Of a DNA stretch of 64,000 nt, positions 1 through 7,237 are shown piece by piece. This DNA comes from Spirosoma endophyticum. Its GTDB lineage: Bacteria; Bacteroidota; Bacteroidia; Cytophagales; Spirosomataceae. Position 1 is the first letter of the stretch. The number at the start of each line of letters is the position of its first letter. Where the stretch lies: assembly GCF_900112365.1 (NCBI RefSeq), contig NZ_FOLQ01000015.1, positions 62,001-126,000 of the forward strand, read 5' to 3'. The position numbers and the translations under genes were made by a program. Under the pieces are notes generated by a model that saw nothing but the letters and a program-made list of their open reading frames with translations, did not search any database and had not been told where the DNA came from.

Positions 1-204
1 GCGGGGCTCGGCGCCGGCTTAGTCGATGCGTACCTGCACATCGGTCATAGGATCGTCGGTGCCGTCCAGCCGTTGATTTAACTTGAGCTTTTCCGAATCG
101 GCGTTTAAGGTTTCCCGTTGGCGCTCGACATGGGAGCCGTGGCCACCCACGTTACCCATTGTTTTCATTTTCGCCACGCGTAGAATAGCATAAGCCATAG
201 CCAT
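1..204 (-). pseudogene. MobV-family relaxase (Pre/Mob), N-terminal part with in-frame stop
   Basis: The first 61 codons (204 down to 22) read MAYAILRVAKMKTMGNVGG, then GSH, NADSEKLKLNQ and MTDVQVRID, which matches the start of MobV/Pre plasmid relaxases (DNA nicking at oriT for mobilisation). The more likely start is the second ATG at 198. A TAA at 19-21 interrupts the frame, but the same frame continues open to the window edge as AGAEPR, the kind of sequence that follows RI in this family. A single CAA to TAA change is therefore the simplest explanation. The rest of the gene lies outside the window. The RHH-like gene just upstream on the same strand fits a mob module. The family call is fairly sure; the pseudogene call depends on the sequence beyond the edge. 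Confidence 0.6.
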
Positions 205-274
205 AGTATCAATTAGCGTTTAGGGTGCGCCCTGCGAGGCGAATGGAACGAGGGAATCTGATCCGTGGGGCAGT

Positions 275-314
275 TCACTCGTGGAGTGAGTTCCACCTTT
301 GTTTTTAAAGGTGG
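275..314. other. adjacent hairpins upstream of mobV, candidate oriT
   Basis: Two inverted repeats lie side by side in the gap between the RHH-like gene and mobV: TCACTC (275-280) with GAGTGA (284-289), and CCACCTTT (293-300) with AAAGGTGG (307-314). MobV origins of transfer usually lie directly upstream of the mob gene and consist of inverted repeats. The position fits, but I cannot point to a nic site. The second hairpin could equally be a terminator for the upstream gene. The rest of 205-427 shows nothing recognisable. Confidence 0.3.
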
Positions 315-427
315 TACGCGCGCGAAAGCAACGGCAAGCTAAGAAACGTTTTGAAATGTTAACAAGAGGGCGCGGATTTTCTTTCCCTGTTTTATAACGA
401 GGTAATCAGTTAAGGGGCTGGCCAGCC

Positions 428-820
428 TTACCGCTTACCAAATAACCACTCCCGTAAACTGGCCGGGCGGCGTTCGATGGCTTCTCGAATGGATTGCAAT
501 TCGGTTGCTTGGCTAGCCTGCAATTCGGCCTTTAACTTTTCCACCAAATCACCGACCAAGTCTTCTGGGCAAGCAGGCGGTTGATTGCCTTTTTTAAGTA
601 CATTGGTAGCGGCTTCCCGTAACTCGGCATTAAAAAATTGGCCGAGTGTCTTGCCCGATCGGGTGGCTGCCTTTTCGATCACTAAGTGGGTTTCAGGCTC
701 AATACCACGTATGGTCCATTTAGCCGGTTCAGTCGATTTTGCAGCTGTGGGAGCTGTCGGACTTTTTTGGGTTTCTGTCTGCCCTGTTGTCTGCGGGTCT
801 AGATCGGGTGCTTGATCCAT
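428..820 (-). CDS. plasmid protein with RHH-like segment, probable mobilisation accessory or regulator
   Basis: I do not recognise this as a named family. The N-terminal third is rich in T, P, Q and K and looks disordered. It is followed by WTIRGIEPETHLVIEKAATR and SGKTLGQFFNAELREAA, a pattern typical of ribbon-helix-helix DNA-binding proteins (a short beta strand, then two helices). The C-terminal part (LVGDLVEKLKAELQASQ) is helical. It lies upstream of mobV on the same strand, so a relaxosome accessory or autoregulator role is plausible. I prefer the ATG at 820. A TTG at 862 would extend it by 14 residues, but that extension is encoded by a perfect inverted repeat that looks like an operator. 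Confidence 0.55.
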   Translation of the reverse strand: MDQAPDLDPQTTGQTETQKSPTAPTAAKSTEPAKWTIRGIEPETHLVIEKAATRSGKTLGQFFNAELREAATNVLKKGNQPPACPEDLVGDLVEKLKAELQASQATELQSIREAIERRPASLREWLFGKR

Positions 821-826
821 TAGAGG

Positions 827-911
827 TGTGTCGGACTTTTTGTCCGACACATAATTAGGCAAGATTCTAGCCTTCTACAACCTGTCGGATATTTCAAAGT
901 ATTTGTCCGAC
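827..911. promoter_or_regulatory. inverted repeats TGTCGGAC/GTCCGACA, candidate operator
   Basis: A perfect 10-bp inverted repeat (TGTGTCGGAC 827-836, GTCCGACACA 842-851, spacer TTTTT) sits just upstream of the preferred ATG at 820. A second, wider pair (GTCGGA 884-889 and TCCGAC 906-911) lies further upstream. Four copies of one half-site in front of an RHH-like gene suggest autoregulation. No protein-DNA evidence is available. Confidence 0.45.
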
Positions 912-1102
912 TGAATACAATTCTGTATCAGGAATAATTTTTGATTCCTAGAACGCTTGCGTGTAATAACAAGTCATTGGCAGAATATGCACGCGTTAAC
1001 TATGTACTAAACAAAGCAACAATTATTGTCATACTTACCTATTACTTCTTATTTGTGTTAGCTATATTTACCCGAACCTTTTAACTCCAAATTCAAAATA
1101 TT

Positions 1103-1834
1103 ATGAAAACAATACACATCATATTTAACCTTCTGCTCACGATATGCATTGTTGGGTTGTTAGATAGCTGCCAATCGACTAATGTTGACGTTAACCCCAC
1201 ACATGAAAGTTACTTTCTTTTAAAGAACGTTAGAGGAGAAATACTAAAAGAAGTTGATCCCGACATATTGGCTTTAGTCAAAAATGATCTAATAAATAAG
1301 GATAGAAAAGACGACGCGTCAAAATTGGGTGACACATATGACTTTAAGACTGGCAAATTATTAGCCGGAGCAAAAACATATAATGGTGGAAGACTCGTCA
1401 GTAGTGCACAACCGCCTTTTCCTAACGACCCCATTCTTCAATATGCACACGTACAAAACATAGGATGGATGGACCCTGTACTTGCAGGCCAAGTAGCTGG
1501 AACCACAGGGCAAGCATTAGGATTAGAGGCATTTTATATTACTGGAGTTCCGGGCTCGCCTTGGATGCAATACCAAGCTCATGTTTCGGGTATTGGTTGG
1601 CAAGCTCCACAATACGCTGATAATCCTCCCTCACCTGCAGGTACAGTAGGTCAACATCGTTCAATTGAAGCAATAAGATTTTTTATTGATCCAGCTTGGA
1701 GCGTTTCTATTTCGTACAGGGCTCATGTTTCGGGTATTGGATGGCTACCATGGGTAGGTAATCAAGATGTAGCAGGAACGACAGGGCAAAATCGTAAATT
1801 GGAAGCGTTTCAACTTTCATTAGTTTATTACTAA
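1103..1834 (+). CDS. lipoprotein with three ChW repeats
   Basis: The protein has 243 aa. The N-terminus is a lipoprotein signal (hydrophobic stretch, then LLDSCQS, lipidated Cys near residue 23). The C-terminal half contains three repeats of about 35-45 residues: AHVQNIGWMDPV...GTTGQALGLEAFYI, AHVSGIGWQAPQ...GTVGQHRSIEAIRFFI and AHVSGIGWLPWV...GTTGQNRKLEAFQLSL. These match the clostridial hydrophobic W (ChW) repeat pattern (HV..IGW....GTTGQ...EA), which is associated with surface proteins. The gene is monocistronic and followed by a very long hairpin. Substrate and role are unknown; it is probably anchored in the outer membrane. The repeat call is strong, the function is open. Confidence 0.75.
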   Translation: MKTIHIIFNLLLTICIVGLLDSCQSTNVDVNPTHESYFLLKNVRGEILKEVDPDILALVKNDLINKDRKDDASKLGDTYDFKTGKLLAGAKTYNGGRLVSSAQPPFPNDPILQYAHVQNIGWMDPVLAGQVAGTTGQALGLEAFYITGVPGSPWMQYQAHVSGIGWQAPQYADNPPSPAGTVGQHRSIEAIRFFIDPAWSVSISYRAHVSGIGWLPWVGNQDVAGTTGQNRKLEAFQLSLVYY

Positions 1835-1846
1835 AAAGTATGAGAT

Positions 1847-1910
1847 GGTCTACTGGTTTGCTGCATAGACTTGCTTAACTTCACAAGTCTATGCAGCAAA
1901 CCAGTAGACC
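1847..1910. terminator. 27-bp perfect inverted repeat, terminator-like
   Basis: GGTCTACTGGTTTGCTGCAT... (1847-1873) is perfectly complementary to 1884-1910, with a 10-nt loop (1874-1883). It begins 13 bp after the stop codon of the ChW lipoprotein and is followed by ACCGATTTTTT. Position and T-run fit a terminator, but 27 perfect base pairs is far longer than usual, so a remnant of a mobile element is also possible. Confidence 0.55.
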
Positions 1911-2138
1911 CAAAACCGATTTTTTCCCACCAAACGAATATAGTTAACTACCTTTCAGTGCCTTATTAGAAAACATATGTTGCATCGACGGTTCAATTTT
2001 AACATTCATTCTAGAGAGCGAGTAGTCACACTGTTTAGGTATGTGCAAAGCTACAGACAGGCAAGATAAAAGTAAAAAGAAATTTGGCAGTCGATATATC
2101 AACTCGGGCAGTTCTAAAGCCAGTTACACCTTCCAGAA

Positions 2139-3467
2139 ATGAGTAGAGTTATACGAAAAATCACTGCAATAATTATGTGTTTAAACGCATTATCTGTTGG
2201 CAGTTTATTTGCTCAATCTATCCTAAATAACGTTTATATACGATGTGGCTTGAGCGAATACGAAAAGGTTTTACAGGCCCGAGACCCCACTCGTTCGATC
2301 CAGATTCAGCGGTTCAATAAACTGGTTAACCAAACTATAGAGAAGAATAGACTGTCACGGTTAGCAACCAATGTAATAGTTTATCGCATACCAGTGGTCG
2401 TACACGTGGTGCACAATAACGCCTCAAACAGTGTAGGAGGCGCACAGAACGTAAATATATCTGAGGACCAAATTGTATCTCAAATTAGGGTCTTGAACGA
2501 AGACTTCCGTCGATTGTTGAACACAAATGGATTTAATACGTCAACACTTGGAGCTGATACAGAAATCGAATTTTTCCTGGCCCAGATTGATCCGCAGGGT
2601 AACGCGACAAATGGTATCACTCGGCACTATTATGCACAGAAATCGTCGTTTCGAGTTGGTGATGGCAGCAATGACGACGTTCTTTTGTCTCAGATAGCTT
2701 ATTGGCCAAGTAACCAATATCTCAACATCTGGGTTACTAATTTAGAAAATAACTATTTAGGTTATACACAGTTTCCGGCTGCGGTTGACACCATAAGCGG
2801 CTTGGTGCCTGGAGGAGTTAGTGAATTTATTGATGGTACTATTATCAACTATCGGGCGTTTGGCAGTGGTAATTATTCACTTTACAAAAACTACAATCTA
2901 GGACGTACCCTAACCCATGAGATTGGTCACTGGCTGGGTCTACTTCATCCTAATGGCGACACGCCCTGTGGCGATGATTACGTAAGTGACACCCCGCCTA
3001 CCGACAACTTAAATCAAACGTCTTCCTGCACCGACTTATACGCTAACTGTTCTGGAAGACTGTCCCGAGAGCTCATTGAGAACTACATGATGTATTCTCC
3101 AGATGCTTGTATGAATCTGTTCACTGTGGGTCAAAAAGAACGTATGAGAGCCGTTTTACAGGTAAGTCCGCGTCGGGCAGCCTTAATTAAAGCACAAACG
3201 GTATTAGAGGAGACTAATCAGTTAACATTAACATTATTGCCCAATCCAGCAATTACTAATCCGACTGCAGAAATTCAGTTTAAGGGTTTGCAATCCTTTA
3301 CACTTAGTGTGGTTAACAACACCGGTCAAAGAGTTTACACATTGCATTATGACAATGTTTCTAGCTCTAGAATCACAATACCTACCTACGTGTTACCAAA
3401 GGGGCTGTATTTAGTTCAAGTCACGACAAGCAATGAGAGAACCACAAAACGTCTGTTAGTTCAATAA
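2139..3467 (+). CDS. secreted M43 (cytophagalysin/pappalysin-type) zinc metalloprotease with T9SS sorting domain
   Basis: The 442-aa protein starts with a signal peptide (about residues 1-26, ending SLFAQ). The catalytic signature HEIGHWLGLLH (His260, Glu261, His264, His270) is the HExxHxxGxxH zinc site of metzincins. Downstream, paired cysteines (C277-type TPCGDDYVSDTPP and SSCTDLYANC) and the NYMMYSPDACMN Met-turn match M43 peptidases. The last about 75 residues (LLPNPAITNPTAEIQF ... PKGLYLVQVTT ... KRLLVQ) form a type A T9SS C-terminal sorting domain, so the enzyme is exported through the Por system and probably attached to the surface or secreted. The gene stands alone with about 200-bp flanks that contain no recognisable element. 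All key residues are present. Confidence 0.88.
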   Translation: MSRVIRKITAIIMCLNALSVGSLFAQSILNNVYIRCGLSEYEKVLQARDPTRSIQIQRFNKLVNQTIEKNRLSRLATNVIVYRIPVVVHVVHNNASNSVGGAQNVNISEDQIVSQIRVLNEDFRRLLNTNGFNTSTLGADTEIEFFLAQIDPQGNATNGITRHYYAQKSSFRVGDGSNDDVLLSQIAYWPSNQYLNIWVTNLENNYLGYTQFPAAVDTISGLVPGGVSEFIDGTIINYRAFGSGNYSLYKNYNLGRTLTHEIGHWLGLLHPNGDTPCGDDYVSDTPPTDNLNQTSSCTDLYANCSGRLSRELIENYMMYSPDACMNLFTVGQKERMRAVLQVSPRRAALIKAQTVLEETNQLTLTLLPNPAITNPTAEIQFKGLQSFTLSVVNNTGQRVYTLHYDNVSSSRITIPTYVLPKGLYLVQVTTSNERTTKRLLVQ

Positions 3468-3671
3468 ACAGGGTTTTCTTAGATGTAGACAAAGAATTAC
3501 ACTGAGTATTTTTGGCCTGTATCTAGTGCCCATTTGAAGTAAAAATAGAACATCTTGAGACTAGGTTAAATTTTGGCTACAGTTTGAGAGCCAAATTTTC
3601 TAGTTCGGCATCCTTCTCTCACTTTATCAAAAAGTCTGCAATTTAATCGGACCTTGGGTCTCAATTACTGA

Positions 3672-4373
3672 ATGGATCGCTTAGAACTTATTCAATTACT
3701 TATTTCCCAAAAGAAATTACGGAATTATCTAGAAATTGGGGTGGAAAATGGGCATATATTCTTTCGTCTGAAAAGTCCTTTTAAAGTATCGGTTGATCCC
3801 AAGTTCATTTTCGATACAATGAGAAAGGTTGGGAAGACAATACTTAATCCCTATAACCTGACGAATCAATACTTTGAGAAGACTTCTGATGCCTTCTTTG
3901 AGCAAGATGCTGACCGTGTGTTTACCAGCACTAAATTGCAATTGGCACTGGTCGATGGGATGCACGAATACCAATACGCTTTACGAGATGTCGAGAACAC
4001 GCTTCGTTATTTAAATGACGAAGGGGTCATTATCATGCATGATTGTAACCCGCAATCAGAACAGGCTGCCGGGCGGTTCGAGGATTGGCAAGAAGGAGTC
4101 TGGAATGGTGATGTTTGGCGTACCGTCGTTCATTTGCGGAGCCAGCGACCAGACTTAAACGTCTTTGTCTTAGACACTGATCATGGTTTAGGCATCGTCA
4201 CCAAGCGTAAGCCGTCAGAAGGCCCAAACCCAAATGTTCTCGATTTTTCCCCAGCGCAAATTCAATCCATGTCCTACCAGGAGTTTGATCGGAGCCGGAT
4301 AAACTTACTCAACCTCAAGCCTGCTTCCTATGCTTATGAGTACTTTAGCCTTCAACCATCCTCACTGAAGTAA
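3672..4373 (+). CDS. class I SAM-dependent methyltransferase
   Basis: The 233-aa protein has the motif YLEIGVENGHIFFRL (residues about 19-33; SAM-binding motif I of Methyltransf_24-like enzymes, although the usual G-x-G is altered to GVENG). KVSVDPKF follows (acidic motif II at the end of strand beta 2), then LALVDGMHEYQYALRDVENTLRYL and GVIIMHDCNP, the typical DGxHxYxxVxxD...HD pattern of this family. Such enzymes often modify polysaccharide sugars, but the target cannot be read here. It is monocistronic and ends next to a MITE-like element. The fold assignment is good, the substrate unknown. Confidence 0.75.
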   Translation: MDRLELIQLLISQKKLRNYLEIGVENGHIFFRLKSPFKVSVDPKFIFDTMRKVGKTILNPYNLTNQYFEKTSDAFFEQDADRVFTSTKLQLALVDGMHEYQYALRDVENTLRYLNDEGVIIMHDCNPQSEQAAGRFEDWQEGVWNGDVWRTVVHLRSQRPDLNVFVLDTDHGLGIVTKRKPSEGPNPNVLDFSPAQIQSMSYQEFDRSRINLLNLKPASYAYEYFSLQPSSLK

Positions 4374-4461
4374 CAGGATTCTCTTAGTTAAAGTACAAAG
4401 TCTGGTCACCTACAAAAACGGCCAAACCTTGTACTTTTTTCAGACTCGATGCATAACTACG

Positions 4462-4591
4462 GTGACTGTTGCAAAAGTCTGAGCCGGGTTTAATAGGCAA
4501 AAAATGTAAACCAATCACGACCCAGTTAGTGGCTAAAAATGGCTGATTTTTTGAGCCTGTCCGCAGTAGAACCGACTTTTGCAACAGCCAC
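4462..4591. mobile_element. 130-bp MITE-like element with 18-bp terminal inverted repeats
   Basis: The ends are GTGACTGTTGCAAAAGTC (4462-4479) and, inverted, GTGGCTGTTGCAAAAGTC (4574-4591), matching at 17 of 18 positions. The interior has no coding potential. The TIR resembles the ends of IS5-type elements (GGCTGTTGCAAAAGT), so this is probably a non-autonomous derivative mobilised by such a transposase. I see no clear target-site duplication. Confidence 0.55.
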
Positions 4592-4643
4592 ATTCTTTAT
4601 ACAACAACCCGTATGCTACTGGAAATTCTAGTCAGAAACCAGT

Positions 4644-5039
4644 ATGAATACGTATCTTAATGATTTAGTAGGCTATAAGAAAAAGAAAACTCGACACCTA
4701 TTCCGATGGAAGGTTGTCGAAGCCTACCGTGCCGAACGAGTCCAGGCTTCTGAGCTTGAAGAAACCTTGGGCATCTCCAAGACGGAACTGCGCCGTCTTA
4801 ACCGCAATTACTTTCGCTACCGTTTACTTCCCCTGTTATATCCTAGACATCGCCGAAAAGCTATGAAACGAGATGCCGATTATGTCAAAATGCTAGAGAA
4901 GAAACTGGCCGATATGGAAAAGGAGAACCAGTTTTTACGGCTACAAACAGAAGCCTACCAAACGGTAATCCAGATTGCCGAAGAACAATTTCATATCCCT
5001 ATCGTAAAAAAGCCTGGCGCCAAGCGGCTGAAAAATTAA
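4644..5039 (+). CDS. IS3-family transposase OrfA
   Basis: The 131-aa protein has an N-terminal helix-turn-helix region (FRWKVVEAYRAERVQASELE, ETLGISKTELRRLNRNY), then a basic linker and a leucine-zipper-like coiled coil (YVKMLEKKLADMEKENQFLRLQTEAYQTVI). These give TIR binding and dimerisation in IS3 transposases. Near its end lies the heptamer A AAA AAG (5006-5012) in the 0 frame, the canonical -1 slippery site for making the OrfAB fusion. After slippage translation would continue as AWRQAAEKLTRRYPLVGMES in the orfB frame. The reading frame is intact. Confidence 0.8.
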   Translation: MNTYLNDLVGYKKKKTRHLFRWKVVEAYRAERVQASELEETLGISKTELRRLNRNYFRYRLLPLLYPRHRRKAMKRDADYVKMLEKKLADMEKENQFLRLQTEAYQTVIQIAEEQFHIPIVKKPGAKRLKN

Positions 5040-5939
5040 CTCGTCGCTACCCCTTAGTGGGCATGGAGTCAATCTGTAAGCTGTTTGGCAGAGTACGTCA
5101 AGCCTGATACGCGGCTACCCGGCGACAAGAGAGAACGAGTTTTCAGACTGACGCTATCTTACAGGAAGTCAGGCGGATACGTCGTGAAGTACCTGGTATG
5201 GGTACCCATAAGTTGCATAGTGAACTGAAAACATTTTTATTGCGACACCGGATAAAATTGGGTCGGGATCGGTTGCATCTGCTCTTGAAGGAACATGGTA
5301 TGTTGGCCAAGAAGAAAGCGAGCAAGGTAGCCACCACGGATTCTAATCATCCACACTACAAATACCCTAACAAGGCTAAGGATTTAAAGCCGGTTAGGAT
5401 TAATGAGTTGTGGCCGGGCCGCCGGTGCGGTCAGTGATTTGACTTATATTCCTGTAGGAGCCAATTTTGCTTATCTGTATGTGATTATGGACGCTTTTTC
5501 CCGCAAAATAGTGGGCTGGTCACTTCAGAAGACCCTGCATGCGCAGGGTGCGCTTAACGCCTTGAAAATGGCCTTATCAGCTCGTAAAGACATCAGTAAG
5601 CCTTTGATTCACCATTCAGACCGTAGCGTTCAGTACTGTTCGTGGGCATACGTACAACGCTTACGGCAAGCAAATGCCACGATTAGCATGACCGAATCAG
5701 GCGATCCTAATGAAAATGCGATGGCTGAACGAGTACTTCGTTCGTTAAAAGACGATTGTAAGTTGGCTCGTGGGTTTTCTTCTTTTTCAGCAGCCGAAGA
5801 AGCGGTTGAAAAGGCGATCAATGCCTACAATACTGTTCGACCGCATGCATCGCTGAACTACTTAACCCCTCATCAGATGCATCAACGTAAGCGAAAACCC
5901 AAACTTCGGCGGGGCGCCGCTGCGATGGTACCCTTATAA
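5012..5939 (+). pseudogene. IS3-family transposase OrfB (DDE integrase), disrupted
   Basis: The orfB frame (ATG at 5063, or entered by -1 frameshifting at 5012) encodes SICKLFGRVRQA, then an in-frame TGA at 5105-5107 where IS3 proteins usually have an aromatic residue (RQAWY or RQAYY). It then continues as VRRIRREVPGMGTHKL. After NELW (5411-5413) a 16-bp insertion (5414-5429) shifts the frame; removing it restores the classic LWVSDLTYI. The catalytic residues are otherwise present: the Asp of VSDLTY, the Asp of HHSDRSVQY and the Glu of NENAMAERVLRSLK. Two independent lesions mean no active transposase is made. Confidence 0.85.
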
Positions 5940-6059
5940 AAAAGTCAGGTACGGAAATGTACAATATGAGGGCTTATTTCGCTGATTTTAATATCTGTCC
6001 AACTCAATCAGTAGCATACGACCCTTAGAAAAGTACAATTTACACAGGGGCAAGTGAAG

Positions 6060-6082
6060 GTGGTGACATACGATGTCACCAC
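6060..6082. repeat. 10-bp inverted repeat, 3-nt loop
   Basis: GTGGTGACAT (6060-6069) pairs perfectly with ATGTCACCAC (6073-6082) around ACG. It lies between the IS element and the iteron region. It could be a protein-binding palindrome of the old replication origin or a small terminator. Confidence 0.35.
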
Positions 6083-6217
6083 TTAGCAAATAGGACTGGG
6101 ATTACTAAAAATTTCGTCGGATTTCAGTTTGCTAACTAAATTTATAGTTTACCCCCTCCTGCCCTTTTTGGTGTTTTTGTTTTTTCTGTTTTTTCTTTTC
6201 CCTTTGATACTCATTTG

Positions 6218-6395
6218 GCGTCAGCTCTTTTTGGATTTCGCGTCAGCTCCCTAAATGCCGTTTTTTTCGACAACACAATCTTTGTGTTATTTGAAGTATT
6301 TGTTCTATTTGTTATCCTATATATAAGCGAAAAACGAGTTTTGATCCCAGAAAAACGAGTAGCTATAACGATAAAAGTTTTTTATCGTTATAGCT
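6218..6395. other. iteron-like direct repeats and palindrome, relic replication origin
   Basis: Upstream of the replication-initiator remnant there are two direct repeats: GCGTCAGCTC at 6218 and 6240 (22-bp period), and AAAAACGAGT at 6330 and 6351 (21-bp period). One helical-turn-multiple spacing of about 22 bp is typical of Rep_3 iterons. A perfect 16-bp palindrome (AGCTATAACGATAAAA 6361-6376, inverted at 6380-6395, 3-nt loop) follows directly, then the rep remnant at 6424. The surrounding region (6150-6330) is T-rich and AT-rich, as expected for an unwinding element. With only two copies each this is suggestive, not proven. Confidence 0.45.
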
Positions 6396-6423
6396 GAAAT
6401 TATTTCTAAAATCTTCATTTAGA

Positions 6424-6969
6424 ATGAATCAGGCCCTAGAAATTCGTCAACACAATGCTATTACTACAGCCAAACGTTTAGCCAAAATGAGTTCAAAACG
6501 ATGCTGTACTTACTCGATGACAAGGGGAATGAACAGTTTGAGCGACTATCAGATTTTAAACGTTACGTATTAGATTCACTAGTCAATAAAATAAATCAAC
6601 GTACTGATTTAGAGATAGATTAAGCCTTGGAAAACGAGGACATAGCTTCGACAGCATCACGTTCGATGATTAAGCACAGCCCTTAACTGTCGTCCTGCCT
6701 ATCAAAGAGGAAGTTGCCAAAAACTAAACCACTCCCATAGGAATATTTGACAGTCAGTTCCAGAACGCCCGACTCTTACTGGAGAAGTGGAATATCAAAC
6801 GGGCTGATGTAGTCAACCAGATCATGAACTCTGCCGAACTGATTCAGGAGGTCAACAAGTTCGCTTACGAGTTGCAGACGGGAAAGTCAAAGTTGAAAAT
6901 AATGTAGCTGGATATCTGCTGACTCGCTTGGGTTTAAAGCAACCGAAGGAGAAAAAAAGCCATAATTGA
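6424..6969 (+). pseudogene. replication initiator (Rep_3-like) remnant
   Basis: Fragments in different frames resemble a Bacteroidota plasmid initiator. MNQALEIRQHNAITTAK (from 6424) is the typical N-terminus. FERLSDFKRYVLDSLVNKIN plus QRTDLEID, ending at the TAA at 6621, matches the segment FKRRVLdpavkeINektDlei. RLLLEKWNIKRADVVNQIMN, AELIQEVNKFAYE and VENNVAGYLLTRLGLKQ (to the TGA at 6967) match the C-terminal winged-helix part. Frameshifts and missing internal blocks prevent a full-length product. The remainder of 6970-7193 shows no gene. A search of the concatenated fragments against RepB/Rep_3 would settle it. Confidence 0.55.
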
Positions 6970-7193
6970 TCGACCGGATAAATGAACGGAGCCAGGACCG
7001 CTTGACACTGTTTATAAACGATAAACTTGTGTCTATCAGCTATATAAATATAATCAATCGAATTAGAAGGAGCAACGGAAAGAATGGCTTAGCCCTCTTT
7101 TAAGCTCGTCCTCCCCCCTTTATCTCGTTGTGAATTTCGTGTTGTGTTTGAGGAGTGTCTGTGTAGTAACGGTGTAGTGTTGTAGGGCGGTTG

Positions 7194-7231
7194 TTGTCCG
7201 TTGTATACCCACCGGGATACACAACGGACAA
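7194..7231 (-). terminator. hairpin after the methylase/helicase gene
   Basis: TTGTCCGTTGT (7194-7204) pairs with ACAACGGACAA (7221-7231), ending 6 bp beyond the stop codon of the minus-strand gene. It has no strong T-run; hairpins of this kind commonly end Bacteroidota transcripts. Confidence 0.5.
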
Positions 7232-7237
7232 GGGTAG

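Larger units (their letters stand above)
4610..6020 (+). mobile_element. IS3-family insertion sequence, defective
   Basis: A 1411-bp element is bounded by 12-bp perfect inverted repeats, CGTATGCTACTG (4610-4621) and CAGTAGCATACG (6009-6020), with the trinucleotide ACC directly repeated outside both ends (4607-4609 and 6021-6023), a size typical for IS3 target duplications. It carries orfA and a frame-disrupted orfB. The TIRs lack the usual terminal TG, so the exact ends could be a few bases further out. It inserted 18 bp from the MITE-like element. With orfB broken it should not move without help. Confidence 0.75.

Noticed and set aside
4384..4593. 69-aa minus-strand frame
   Set aside because: Lies across the MITE-like element and its TIRs; no protein-like pattern.
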